In this document: positions 26,021-33,754 of the stretch, in pieces
Layout: the number at the start of each line of letters is the position of its first letter
Position numbering within the stretch: position 1 is the first letter of the stretch
Assembly (NCBI GenBank): GCA_964476835.1
Contig: CAYZCE010000001.1
Coordinates: 62,001 to 126,000, forward strand
Direction of reading: 5' to 3'
Source: PALSA-926 sp964476835
GTDB lineage: Bacteria > Pseudomonadota > Alphaproteobacteria > Micavibrionales > UBA2020
DNA length: 64,000 nt
The notes under the pieces: generated by a model
The model's database searches: none
Told to the model about the DNA's origin: nothing
Seen by the model: the letters and a program-made list of their open reading frames with translations, nothing else
Program-made: the position numbers and the translations under genes

Positions 26021-27577
26021 ATGAAGATCCATACCGTCAAGGCAGAGAAGAAAAGCGGCTCGTTGAAGAAGGAAGATCAACTCGCGTGGAAACTCGCGGC
26101 TCTCGCGGCATCCGCGAAGGATGCAGACCTTGATGCCGATGTCGTCGACATGGTCAAGAACCGCATCATTGATAACGCGGCCATCGCGGTTGCGGCGATC
26201 AATGAGCTGGCCGTCACCGTCGCGCGCGACAAGGCGCTGGCGTCGGAAGGGGCGGGTAAGGCGACGATTTACGGCGTGGATCCGGCACGCACCTTCGGTC
26301 CGCGCGAGGCGGCTTTCATGAACGCGGTGGCTGTGCGCTTCCGCGATCAGGACGACACCTATCTGGCGGCTGAATATTCGCACCCGGACGATAATATTTC
26401 GCCGCTGCTGGCGATGGCGCAGCAGCTCGGCATCGCGGGCAAGGACTTTATTCGCGGTATCGCAGTGGCTTACGAAGTGCACGTGGCGCTGGTCGGCACG
26501 GGCGAAGGCACGGGCATCTGCCTGCACAAGCACAAGGTCGACCACATGACGCATATCGCGGCGGCGACGGCGGCGGGTGCGGGCTCCATGCTCAAGCTGC
26601 CGGTCGAGCAGATCTATCACGCAATCAATTTTGCGGTGCACAACGCCATTTCTTCGCGTCAGTCGCGCAAGGGCGATATCGGCGCGCAGAAGGAATTCGT
26701 GCCCGGCTTCTCGGCGGAGATTTCGATCGATGCGGTGAATTCGGCGATGCACGGCCTCAAGGGCCCGAACCCGGTCTATGAAGGCGAGGACAGCATCATC
26801 CGCCGCTTCCTCGACGGCAAGACCAATCTGGAAGCGGAATACAAGGTCGCGCTGGCCGAACCCGGCGACAAATTGCGCAACATCATGATGACCTACCCGA
26901 AGGAACACGCCTTCGAATACCAGGGCCAGGCCATCATCGACATGGCGTTGGAAATGGCGAAGAAGGTGAAGCTGAAGGACGTCAAGGAAATCCTCCTCGT
27001 CACCAGCCACCACACCGACCATGTCATCGGCACCGGCGCGAACGACCCGCAGAAGGTCGATCCTGACAGCCCGCGCGGCACGCTCGACCACTCGATCATG
27101 TTCGCGATCGCGCGTTCGATGCAGCTTGGCCGCTGGGACGAAGACGTCTACAGCATCAAGGCGGAAGAGAAAGAAGAACTCCGCGCCGCCATGCTCAAGA
27201 CCAAGACCGCGCAAGATGCGGAGTGGGAGCGCCGTTATCACTCGACCGATCCCAAGGAACAGGCTTTCGGCGGCGACCTGATCGTGACGCTGAACGACGG
27301 CACCGTCATCAAGGACAGCAAGGCCTGCGCTAACGCGCACCCGCTCGGCTCCACGCCGTGGAAGCGCCCGAACTACGAGCGCAAGCTCAACATGCTGACC
27401 AAGGACCTGTTGAGCGACAGCGCGCGCAAGACGTTCCTCGCGGCGGTTGATGCACTTGCGATGTCGTCCGACCTCTCGCAACTGACGCCGAAGCTGGACG
27501 CGGCCGAGCTGGCCATCGTCAAGACGCGCGGCATCTACGGTGCGGGCGCGGATTGCGCGTCGCGGAAGTGCGCGTAA
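26021..27577 (+). CDS. prpD: 2-methylcitrate dehydratase, MmgE/PrpD family
   Basis: A 518-residue cofactor-independent dehydratase acting on 2-methylcitrate in propionate catabolism. The MmgE/PrpD fold shows FRDQDDTYLAAEYSHPDDN, GIAVAYEVHVALV, HKVDHMTHIAAATAAGAG and the C-terminal substrate-loop region RRYHSTDPKEQAFGGD. Length is typical of PrpD. Its TAA overlaps the prpB ATG (TAATG). With prpB and prpC downstream it provides most of the methylcitrate cycle. Homologues such as MmgE or cis-aconitate-related enzymes are less likely given the context. Confidence 0.93.
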   Translation: MKIHTVKAEKKSGSLKKEDQLAWKLAALAASAKDADLDADVVDMVKNRIIDNAAIAVAAINELAVTVARDKALASEGAGKATIYGVDPARTFGPREAAFMNAVAVRFRDQDDTYLAAEYSHPDDNISPLLAMAQQLGIAGKDFIRGIAVAYEVHVALVGTGEGTGICLHKHKVDHMTHIAAATAAGAGSMLKLPVEQIYHAINFAVHNAISSRQSRKGDIGAQKEFVPGFSAEISIDAVNSAMHGLKGPNPVYEGEDSIIRRFLDGKTNLEAEYKVALAEPGDKLRNIMMTYPKEHAFEYQGQAIIDMALEMAKKVKLKDVKEILLVTSHHTDHVIGTGANDPQKVDPDSPRGTLDHSIMFAIARSMQLGRWDEDVYSIKAEEKEELRAAMLKTKTAQDAEWERRYHSTDPKEQAFGGDLIVTLNDGTVIKDSKACANAHPLGSTPWKRPNYERKLNMLTKDLLSDSARKTFLAAVDALAMSSDLSQLTPKLDAAELAIVKTRGIYGAGADCASRKCA

Positions 27578-28470
27578 TGGCATCGGCGGGCAAGCGGTTC
27601 CGCGATGCGGTTTCGGCGGCGGTTGCCGCCGGCGCGCCGCTGCACGTGATCGGCGTGGCCGACGGCTCCGACGCGCTGGAGGCGGAAAAGGCGGGCTTTG
27701 CGGCCCTCTACCTTTCCGGCAGCCAGATGGCGGCGTCGCGCGGCTGGGCGGATATCGGCCGGCTTGAAATCGGCCACGTGGTCGAAGGCGCGTGGCGCAT
27801 CCTCGACAGCGGCACGCAACTGCCGCTGCTCGTCGACATCGACACCGGCTTCGACGACGCGGGAGAAACCGTGCGCGTGCTGGAGCAACTCGGCGTCGCC
27901 GCGGTGCACATGGAAGATCAGCAGGACCTCAAGGCTTGCGGCCACCTGCCGGGCAAGCACGTCGTGTCGGAAGAAGCGGCTGTCGCACGCATTAAGCACG
28001 CCATCTCGGCCAAGAAGGACAAGGATTTCGTCCTGATGGCACGCACCGATGCGCTGGCGGTCGAGGGCATGGAAAAAACGCTGCACCGCATCGCGGCCTA
28101 TACGGCGGCAGGCGCGGACATGATCTTCGCGGAAGCCTTCCCCGAGTCGGCTTCCTACGCGGCGGTCAAGAAGGCGTGCGGCGGCTTGCCCGTGCTGGCC
28201 AACATGACCGAGTTCGGCAAGGTCGAGCTGAAGACGCCCAAGGAAATTGCGGCGGAGACGGCGGGCAACGTCGATATCGTACTCAACCCGCTTTCGGTCT
28301 ACCGCGCGCAGCGGCAGATCGCGGCGAAGCTGTATCAGGACATCCACGATTCCGGTTCGCAGCGCGACGCCGTGAAAGCGGGGATGCTGCAGACGCGCGA
28401 ATACTTCCAGGACCTGATCGACTACAAGGGACAGGTCGAGATGCGCGGCAAGCTGCTGGCGAAGGGCTGA
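27577..28470 (+). CDS. prpB: 2-methylisocitrate lyase
   Basis: A 297-residue isocitrate-lyase-superfamily enzyme splitting 2-methylisocitrate into pyruvate and succinate. It has the Mg-binding VDIDTGFDD, VHMEDQ, the active-site cysteine loop LKACGHLPGKHVVS (KxCGH), and ARTDALAVEGMEK. The start at 27577 overlaps the prpD stop by one base; an in-frame ATG at 27553 lies in the prpD coding end. Translation is probably coupled to prpD. Confidence 0.95.
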   Translation: MASAGKRFRDAVSAAVAAGAPLHVIGVADGSDALEAEKAGFAALYLSGSQMAASRGWADIGRLEIGHVVEGAWRILDSGTQLPLLVDIDTGFDDAGETVRVLEQLGVAAVHMEDQQDLKACGHLPGKHVVSEEAAVARIKHAISAKKDKDFVLMARTDALAVEGMEKTLHRIAAYTAAGADMIFAEAFPESASYAAVKKACGGLPVLANMTEFGKVELKTPKEIAAETAGNVDIVLNPLSVYRAQRQIAAKLYQDIHDSGSQRDAVKAGMLQTREYFQDLIDYKGQVEMRGKLLAKG

Positions 28471-28473
28471 TTT

Positions 28474-28641
28474 TTAGACTGTGACGTCGAGGAGCGAACC
28501 GCGGCCGGCGGTGGGTGCGGATTGCACGGCCTGCGCAATCGTATTGATGAGCTTCTGGTCGGCTTGCGCGTTCTTCTTGATCATGGACAGCGCCACGTTG
28601 GTCTGAAGTTGCGCCTGCTGCGCGACAAGTGCTGTTTCCAT
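28474..28641 (-). CDS. Small YjfB-like putative motility protein (55 aa)
   Basis: A 55-residue protein on the opposite strand of the prp cluster. It starts METALVAQQAQLQTNVALSM, continues IKKNAQADQKLINTIAQAVQ, and ends GSLLDVTV. The pattern (N-terminal helix, ALxxxKK, then a short linker and a terminal LDV-T/S) matches YjfB-type putative motility proteins. GGGAG seven bases upstream of ATG 28641 is a good ribosome-binding site, supporting a real gene despite its size. It is convergent with prpB, only three bases apart. No flagellar genes are nearby. The family function is not established. Confidence 0.7.
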   Translation of the reverse strand: METALVAQQAQLQTNVALSMIKKNAQADQKLINTIAQAVQSAPTAGRGSLLDVTV

Positions 28642-28730
28642 GGAAGTGCTCCCGTTAATTCCGCTCCGTCTATCATCTTATCCGACGGATGGTTAAAGAA
28701 TCACTATCTAAAATTTTATCCATTAACGTA

Positions 28731-28772
28731 TTGACATATTATAATCCTCCTTTATATTGCCATATATAATAT
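28731..28772 (+). promoter_or_regulatory. Sigma-70-type promoter with overlapping dyad
   Basis: TTGACA (28731-28736) and TATATT (28753-28758, 16-base spacer) precede the 28789 gene. An alternative -10, TATAAT, lies at 28765-28770. ATATTATA (28736-28743) and TATAATAT (28765-28772) form a perfect inverted repeat around the -10, a possible operator. Confidence 0.65.
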
Positions 28773-28788
28773 AACGAAGGAGCTCACG

Positions 28789-29061
28789 ATGGCCGGCATG
28801 ACGAAGGGTTTGCTCAATTTTTCTCTGGTGCGCCGTTTTGTGAGCGTGGCGCAAGGCCTCCCGGCCGTTTATAACGAGGAAACCGGGGCGCTTTTCACGG
28901 GCAGATTTTCGGTAAGCGAAACGGACCAATTGCGCTGGATCAAGCTGGCGCCGGGGCAGGTTCCCGTCGTGTGTTTCGACGGCAATATCGGCTGGCTGGA
29001 CGCGCGCAGCAAGGAAGACGTCAACGCGCGCCGCAAGGCCGCCGGCCTCAAGCCGGTCTGA
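28789..29061 (+). CDS. Hypothetical protein (90 aa)
   Basis: A small cytosolic protein, unrecognised. It contains a compact central region (LFTGRFSVSETDQLRWIKL, PVVCFDGNIGWLDARSKED) suggesting a small beta-rich fold. GAAGGAG (28776-28782) is a strong ribosome-binding site for ATG 28789, and a near-consensus promoter lies 30 bases further up, so it should be well expressed. It lies between prpB and prpC but has its own promoter, which may also serve prpC. Confidence 0.75.
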   Translation: MAGMTKGLLNFSLVRRFVSVAQGLPAVYNEETGALFTGRFSVSETDQLRWIKLAPGQVPVVCFDGNIGWLDARSKEDVNARRKAAGLKPV

Positions 29062-29139
29062 CCTTCGCCCCTCTTGAAGCGGCACAGGCAAAGAGCTTAA
29101 GATCAAGGCGTCATTATTCCAACGCCGAAGGAGCTTGCC

Positions 29140-30279
29140 ATGTCCGACACCCAAATCGCCAAAGGTCTTGCGGGGATTTACGCAGATTATACCCAGGTGT
29201 CGACCGTGGTCGACGCGACCAATTCCCTGACCTACCGCGGCTATGCGGTGCAGGAGCTGGCGGAATTCTGCCGCTTTGAAGAAGTCGCCTACCTGCTCTG
29301 GAACGGCGAGCTGCCGACGGCGGCGCAACTGGCGGCGTTCGAGAAAGAGGAACGCAGCCAGCGCGAACTCTCCCCCAAGCTGTTGACGGTGCTCAAGCAG
29401 TTCCGCGCCGATGCGCATCCGATGGATACGCTGCGCACCGCGATCAGCTTCATGGGCGTCGAGGACGCGACGTGGAGCGACCAGACTCCGGCGGGCAACC
29501 TGAAAAAATCGATCAAGATGATGGCGCAGATCCCCACCATCATCGCCGCCGACTTCCGCCTGCGCAACGGGCAGGAGCCGATCGCGCCGCGCGCCGACCT
29601 CGGCATCTCGGAAAACTTCTTCCACATGTATTTCGGCAAGGTTCCGCAAAAGGAAATCGTCAAGTGCTTCGATGCCTCGCTGATTTTCTATGCGGAGCAC
29701 GGCTTCAACGCCTCCACCTTCGCGGGCCGCGTGATCACCTCGACGCTCTCCGACGTCTATTCGGCGGTGACGGGCGCCATCGGCGCGCTCAAGGGCCCCC
29801 TGCACGGCGGCGCGAACGAGGCGGTCATGCACATGCTGCTCGACATCAAGGAAACTGCCAACGCGCAGGCGTGGATCGACGAGGCGCTGTCGGAAAAGAA
29901 GAAGCTCGTCATGGGTTTCGGCCATCGCGTCTACAAGAACGGCGACAGCCGCGTGCCCTACATGACCAAGGTCTTCCACGAAATGGCGCGCATCGCAGGC
30001 GGCCAGAAGTGGGTGGAGATCGAGGATGTGCTGGCCAAGACCATGCTGGAAAAGAAGAACATCCACCCCAATCTCGACTACCCGGTCGGCCCCGCTTATT
30101 ACCTGATGGGTTTCGACATCCCGGTCTTCACGCCGATCTTCGTTATGAGCCGCATCACCGGCTGGACGGCGCACGTGATGGAACAGCTCAAGGACAACAA
30201 GATCATGCGCCCGCTCTCGGTCTATAACGGCCCGGCGCAGCGTCCCGTGCAGCCGCTCGACAAGCGCAAGGCGGCCTGA
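29140..30279 (+). CDS. prpC: 2-methylcitrate synthase / citrate synthase family
   Basis: A 379-residue citrate-synthase-fold enzyme condensing propionyl-CoA with oxaloacetate. It shows the catalytic histidine regions IGALKGPLHGGANEAVM and MGFGHRVYKNGDSR, and the N-terminal LTYRGYAVQELAEFC. The short length (no N-terminal strand extension of hexameric GltA) and prpD/prpB neighbours favour PrpC, though these enzymes often retain citrate synthase activity. The methylcitrate cycle would burn propionyl-CoA from odd-chain or branched amino-acid breakdown. Confidence 0.93.
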   Translation: MSDTQIAKGLAGIYADYTQVSTVVDATNSLTYRGYAVQELAEFCRFEEVAYLLWNGELPTAAQLAAFEKEERSQRELSPKLLTVLKQFRADAHPMDTLRTAISFMGVEDATWSDQTPAGNLKKSIKMMAQIPTIIAADFRLRNGQEPIAPRADLGISENFFHMYFGKVPQKEIVKCFDASLIFYAEHGFNASTFAGRVITSTLSDVYSAVTGAIGALKGPLHGGANEAVMHMLLDIKETANAQAWIDEALSEKKKLVMGFGHRVYKNGDSRVPYMTKVFHEMARIAGGQKWVEIEDVLAKTMLEKKNIHPNLDYPVGPAYYLMGFDIPVFTPIFVMSRITGWTAHVMEQLKDNKIMRPLSVYNGPAQRPVQPLDKRKAA

Positions 30280-30284
30280 CTGCC

Positions 30285-31679
30285 ATGATGAAGAGGATCG
30301 AGGCCGTCAATTTCTACCGCAACGTCAAGGGCCGCTTCGACCTGATGCGGTTCTTCTTCAAGTGGGACAGCGACTACCGCAAGGACCTCATCACCACGGT
30401 CCTCGGCTTCAGCACCTTCGCCTATTCGATCGCGACGTGGAACTCGATGTGGGATTTCCTCGCCATGGCGCTCGAAGGCGGCATCATCGCGGTGCAGCTC
30501 GGCGGCGAAATGTCGATCATGCCCGCCGACTACCGCCCGAGCCACGGCGGCGTCAGTTATTCGGCCACGCTGGCCACGCACATCGCGCACGATGAATTGA
30601 GCTTCGACATGTCGGGCGTGCTGCCGGCGCCGGCGGAAGCCGCCCTTGGTTTCGCCAATCCCTTCGCCGGCCTCGGCCTTGTGAAGGAAAGCCCGCTCTC
30701 CAGCGACAAGGTCGACGATTCCCTCATGCTGCGCGACCACCTGCCGTGGCGCGAGGCGCAGGAGAACATCAACTTCATCGTCTCCCGCCACCAGCTGCGC
30801 TATATCGCCATCCGCGTGCTGAACAAGAAGACGCACACCACCAACGGCCAGATGCTCGCCTTCTTCGACACCGCCGACAGCCTCATGGGCGACCGCCCGG
30901 TGACGCTGCGCAAGGCGCATTACTACGACGCGCTCTTAACCGTCGAGGCGTTCCGCAGCCGCATCTTCCGCGGCAACCTGCAGAAGGAGAAGGAGGTCTA
31001 TACCGACCTCACCACCTATTTCCCCGTCATGAAGGAAATGGTGGAAGGGCAGGAGCGTCTGCGCTTCCAGCCCGACTTCATCCGTCACGTCTCCGGCCAC
31101 ATGGGCATCACCAGCCTCTTGCTGACCGAGAACAACCGCGTGGCGCTGCTGCAGCAAGGTTCGACCAACGCGGTCGGCGCCAACATGTACGCGCTCGGCG
31201 GCTCCGGCTCGTTCAACTACAGCGACATGAAGCGCTCGGGCAACCCGAAGGACTTCCGCGACATGGCCGTCTACGCGCTCGCGCGCGAGGTTTGCGAGGA
31301 GACCGGCATGATGAAGTGGATGGACGAGGTGCGCAAGAACACCATCGTCACCGGCTTCTTCCGCTGGATCGACCGCAGCGGCCTGCCGGAATTCATCGGC
31401 CTGACGCGCGCGGGCAACGTGCCGTTCTCCAAGCAGCGCGCGATCGATGGCGACGAGATCATCCGCTTCGACGAAATTCCCGTCGCCGTCACCAAGCCCG
31501 AGGATTTCCATGAAGTCATGGCCTGGGTGGTTGAGAACCGCGACACCGTCCGCGTCGCATTGTCGTCGCTGATGGCGCTGCACCGCATGACGGTGATCGC
31601 CGGCTACAACGCCGGCTTCGCGACCGACGGACAAAAGGAGATCTACCGCAAGGTCGCGGACTTCATCGCAGGCAGGTGA
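30285..31679 (+). CDS. Nudix-box protein with a long N-terminal domain of unknown function
   Basis: A 464-residue protein. Residues about 270-420 look like a Nudix domain: strand region TSLLLTENNRVALLQQG, then GGSGSF, then RDMAVYALAREVCEETGM (Arg334-Met342 gives the REUxEExGU half of the Nudix box). The upstream half is degenerate, with Asp in place of the first conserved Glu. The first 260 residues are not recognised; they include a mildly hydrophobic stretch around 38-72. It begins five bases after prpC and its TGA overlaps the start of a deoxyinosine glycosylase gene. It may hydrolyse a nucleoside-diphosphate compound; the substrate is unknown. Confidence 0.72.
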   Translation: MMKRIEAVNFYRNVKGRFDLMRFFFKWDSDYRKDLITTVLGFSTFAYSIATWNSMWDFLAMALEGGIIAVQLGGEMSIMPADYRPSHGGVSYSATLATHIAHDELSFDMSGVLPAPAEAALGFANPFAGLGLVKESPLSSDKVDDSLMLRDHLPWREAQENINFIVSRHQLRYIAIRVLNKKTHTTNGQMLAFFDTADSLMGDRPVTLRKAHYYDALLTVEAFRSRIFRGNLQKEKEVYTDLTTYFPVMKEMVEGQERLRFQPDFIRHVSGHMGITSLLLTENNRVALLQQGSTNAVGANMYALGGSGSFNYSDMKRSGNPKDFRDMAVYALAREVCEETGMMKWMDEVRKNTIVTGFFRWIDRSGLPEFIGLTRAGNVPFSKQRAIDGDEIIRFDEIPVAVTKPEDFHEVMAWVVENRDTVRVALSSLMALHRMTVIAGYNAGFATDGQKEIYRKVADFIAGR

Positions 31680-32200
31680 TGGGCAAGCGCAAGCTTTCCA
31701 CCTGTTTCCCGCCGATCGCCACGGCGCAGTCGCGCGTGCTGATCCTCGGCTCTATGCCGGGCGAGAAGTCGCTGGCCGAGAACCAGTACTACGCCCACCC
31801 GCAGAACGCCTTCTGGCCGCTGATGGCCGCGCTGTTCGGTCGCCCGGTCGACATTTACGCGCAGTGCGTGCGCTTGATCGAGGAAGAGGGGCTGGCGTTG
31901 TGGGACGTGCTCGAGAAGTGCAGCCGCGAGGGCAGCCTCGATACCGAGATCAAGGACAACAGCATCGTCGTCAACGACTTTGTCACATTCTTCGCCGCGC
32001 ATCCGCGCATCACACATGTCTTCTTCAATGGCACGAAGGCGGAGAAGGAATTCATGAAGCGCGTGCAGCCGCACCTGCCGCCCTCATGTGCGGATCTGAC
32101 CTATGCGCGTTTGCCTTCGACGAGCCCGGCGATGGCGACTCTCTCGCGCGAAAAGAAGGCCAAGGCGTGGCAACAGGTCGTAGTGGCGTTGAAAAAGTAA
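31679..32200 (+). CDS. DNA-deoxyinosine glycosylase (UDG superfamily, HDG family)
   Basis: A 173-residue uracil-DNA-glycosylase-superfamily enzyme that removes hypoxanthine (and possibly other deaminated bases) from DNA. It shows the family signature VLILGSMPGEKSLAENQYYAHPQNAFW near the N-terminus (residues 20-46), a VVNDFVTFFAAHP loop, HVFFNGTKAEKEF and LPSTSPAMA near the C-terminus. The start ATG overlaps the TGA of the Nudix-box gene, so the two are translationally coupled. Both may serve nucleotide or DNA damage control. Confidence 0.88.
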   Translation: MGKRKLSTCFPPIATAQSRVLILGSMPGEKSLAENQYYAHPQNAFWPLMAALFGRPVDIYAQCVRLIEEEGLALWDVLEKCSREGSLDTEIKDNSIVVNDFVTFFAAHPRITHVFFNGTKAEKEFMKRVQPHLPPSCADLTYARLPSTSPAMATLSREKKAKAWQQVVVALKK

Positions 32201-32276
32201 TTTTATTTCCCTTCCGGATCGCTTTGTAACAGAAAGCGTCTCTGCTGCCGGATCCTGTTAATAATAAATTAAATAT

Positions 32277-32327
32277 TTGAATTAGTTCAATTTTTAAATT
32301 GACGTTTTCCGGATTTAATTTTATTAT
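32277..32327 (+). promoter_or_regulatory. Sigma-70-type promoter with upstream dyad
   Basis: TTGACG (32299-32304), an exact 17-base spacer, and TATTAT (32322-32327). TTGAA-TTAG-TTCAA (32277-32290) is a perfect inverted repeat just above the -35 and could be an activator or repressor site. The surrounding 175 bases are very AT-rich compared with the genes. Confidence 0.72.
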
Positions 32328-32375
32328 ATCCATAATAGGTCATCGCATCATTTAATTGTCAGGAGAACTTATACC

Positions 32376-32789
32376 ATGCCTCAATACGACGAAGACATGC
32401 TCCAGCCCGGCGACAAACTGCCTGACGGCACGATTTATGTGGGCATTTCTCCCGATACCAATCGCCCGTTCTATGCGGCAGCGGAAGACGCGCCGAAGCT
32501 GATGGACCAGACGGAAGCCGATAGGCTTGCTGCCAGCTTTAACGTGGCAGGTCATGGCGACTGGCGCGTGCCGTCGGAAGCTGAGCGCGACATGCTCTTC
32601 AAGGTCAAGCAGGAGGGCGCGCTCAAGGGTACCTTCAACGAAGAGGCTTCCAACCCGGCAAGCTGGTATCTCTCGCGCCCGGAATTCCGCGGCTATAACG
32701 AAAGCGACAACGAGCGCAACTTCGGCAACGGTGATCGCGATTACGCAATGAAGATTAACAAGGCATCGGTCCGCTTCGTACGCGGCTGA
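32376..32789 (+). CDS. Hypothetical protein with Lcl/DUF1566-like features
   Basis: A 137-residue protein without a signal peptide. It contains GHGDWRVPSEAERDMLF, followed by ASWYLSRPEF and a terminal ASVRFVRG. The W-R-V/L-P-S/T-x-x-E core and the S-W-Y/S-S-x motif recall Lcl C-terminal (DUF1566) domains, which otherwise occur in exported C-type-lectin-like proteins. AGGAG lies 11 bases before the ATG. It has a near-consensus promoter and is followed 21 bases later by a secreted small protein. Function unknown. Confidence 0.72.
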   Translation: MPQYDEDMLQPGDKLPDGTIYVGISPDTNRPFYAAAEDAPKLMDQTEADRLAASFNVAGHGDWRVPSEAERDMLFKVKQEGALKGTFNEEASNPASWYLSRPEFRGYNESDNERNFGNGDRDYAMKINKASVRFVRG

Positions 32790-32810
32790 GCCTAACAGGG
32801 GGAACGGACG

Positions 32811-33101
32811 ATGAAGAAACAACTCGCAATCATGGCATTCCTTGCAGGCGTGCTGGCCTTTAACGGCAAAGCAGAGGCTTATTACAGCTTCCTCACGGCT
32901 CACGTGAACGGCAAGAACGTAACGTGCTGCGTCAACAGCCAGAACCAGCCCGGCGGTATCCAGAGCTATGTCGGCTCGTGCCCGGCTGGCGTACTGGTCT
33001 GCGAAGGACTGGTGGCTAATCCGACTGGCACCACTAACACCACGACCCAGTCGACCGTGAAGGTACCGCCTGTACCGATGCCCGTCACCGGCAAGAAATA
33101 A
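32811..33101 (+). CDS. Small secreted Cys-containing protein (96 aa)
   Basis: The signal peptide MKKQLAIMAFLAGVLAFNG is predicted to be cleaved after AEA (about residue 23), giving a mature protein of about 73 residues. It has four cysteines (VTCCVNSQ, SCPAGVLVC), probably paired by disulfides, and a Thr/Pro/Val-rich C-terminal tail. GGGG-rich ribosome-binding sequence precedes the ATG. It probably shares a transcript with the 32376 gene. The family is not recognised. Confidence 0.72.
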   Translation: MKKQLAIMAFLAGVLAFNGKAEAYYSFLTAHVNGKNVTCCVNSQNQPGGIQSYVGSCPAGVLVCEGLVANPTGTTNTTTQSTVKVPPVPMPVTGKK

Positions 33102-33103
33102 TA

Positions 33104-33133
33104 TTGACATAACATTTTAGTCGATGTTATGTT
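33104..33133 (+). promoter_or_regulatory. Promoter with operator-like dyad between -35 and -10
   Basis: TTGACA at 33104-33109 with TATGTT (33128-33133) as a possible -10 (18-base spacer). ATAACAT (33109-33115) and ATGTTAT (33124-33130) form a perfect 7-base inverted repeat with 8 bases between, sitting squarely between the promoter boxes, as expected for a repressor site. Confidence 0.62.
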
Positions 33134-33174
33134 CAGTCCTTATTGATTCTTCAATTCATTAAGGAGCAACAGCC

Positions 33175-33696
33175 ATGACGGACAAAAAAGAAAAAAGCCT
33201 CTATCAACGTTTCGCCGCTGCAACCAAGGTTCGTCAGGAACCGGGTACCTTCCCAAACACGCCCGGTATTGCCAACGTTTATCCCAAGGCGCAAGCAGGC
33301 CTGCTGGGCAGCATGGAAGTCTTGGCCGAAGTGATCTCCGATCATGTCATCGGGATGGAACGCGTGAAGGAGCATGCGGGCACCCCGTGGGCAAACCGCT
33401 GGGACTCCGATTACCGCAGCCCGATCCTGGAACATGTCCTCGATGTCCCCGCCGATGCCCTCCAGTATCACCTGACCCAGTTCGAAGGCTACAAGAAGGC
33501 GCATGAGATTTGCGGCAGCAAGGGCGTCAACGTCTGCGTTTCCCTCAAGCAGGTCGAACGCAAGTTCATCAACACCGAAACCCATTGGGCGGTCGTCATC
33601 GACCTGAGCAAGCCTTACAGCGCATCCCCGGATGCGGCGCTGTTCAAGAAGTTCTTCCGTGAAGAGAAGAAGAACGCCGCCAAGCCCGCTCTCTAA
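33175..33696 (+). CDS. Hypothetical protein (173 aa)
   Basis: Cytosolic, unrecognised. The N-terminus is basic (MTDKKEKSLYQRFAAATKV), followed by helical segments (LLGSMEVLAEVISDHVIGM), a tract with two cysteines (EICGSKGVNVCVSLKQVE) and a Lys-rich end. AAGGAG lies ten bases before the ATG. It has its own strong promoter with an operator-like repeat, so it is a separately regulated single gene ending at a bidirectional hairpin. Confidence 0.75.
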   Translation: MTDKKEKSLYQRFAAATKVRQEPGTFPNTPGIANVYPKAQAGLLGSMEVLAEVISDHVIGMERVKEHAGTPWANRWDSDYRSPILEHVLDVPADALQYHLTQFEGYKKAHEICGSKGVNVCVSLKQVERKFINTETHWAVVIDLSKPYSASPDAALFKKFFREEKKNAAKPAL

Positions 33697-33720
33697 AAAA
33701 GACGCATGGCGACAAGTTAC

Positions 33721-33747
33721 CAGGCCGGTGTCATAGACACCGGCCTG
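33721..33747. terminator. Hairpin between convergent genes
   Basis: CAGGCCGGTGTC (33721-33732) pairs perfectly with 33736-33747 across a 3-base loop (ATA). Only AACTTTCTC follows on the plus strand, so the T-tract is weak. Its place between convergent genes suggests a bidirectional terminator. Confidence 0.7.
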
Positions 33748-33754
33748 AACTTTC

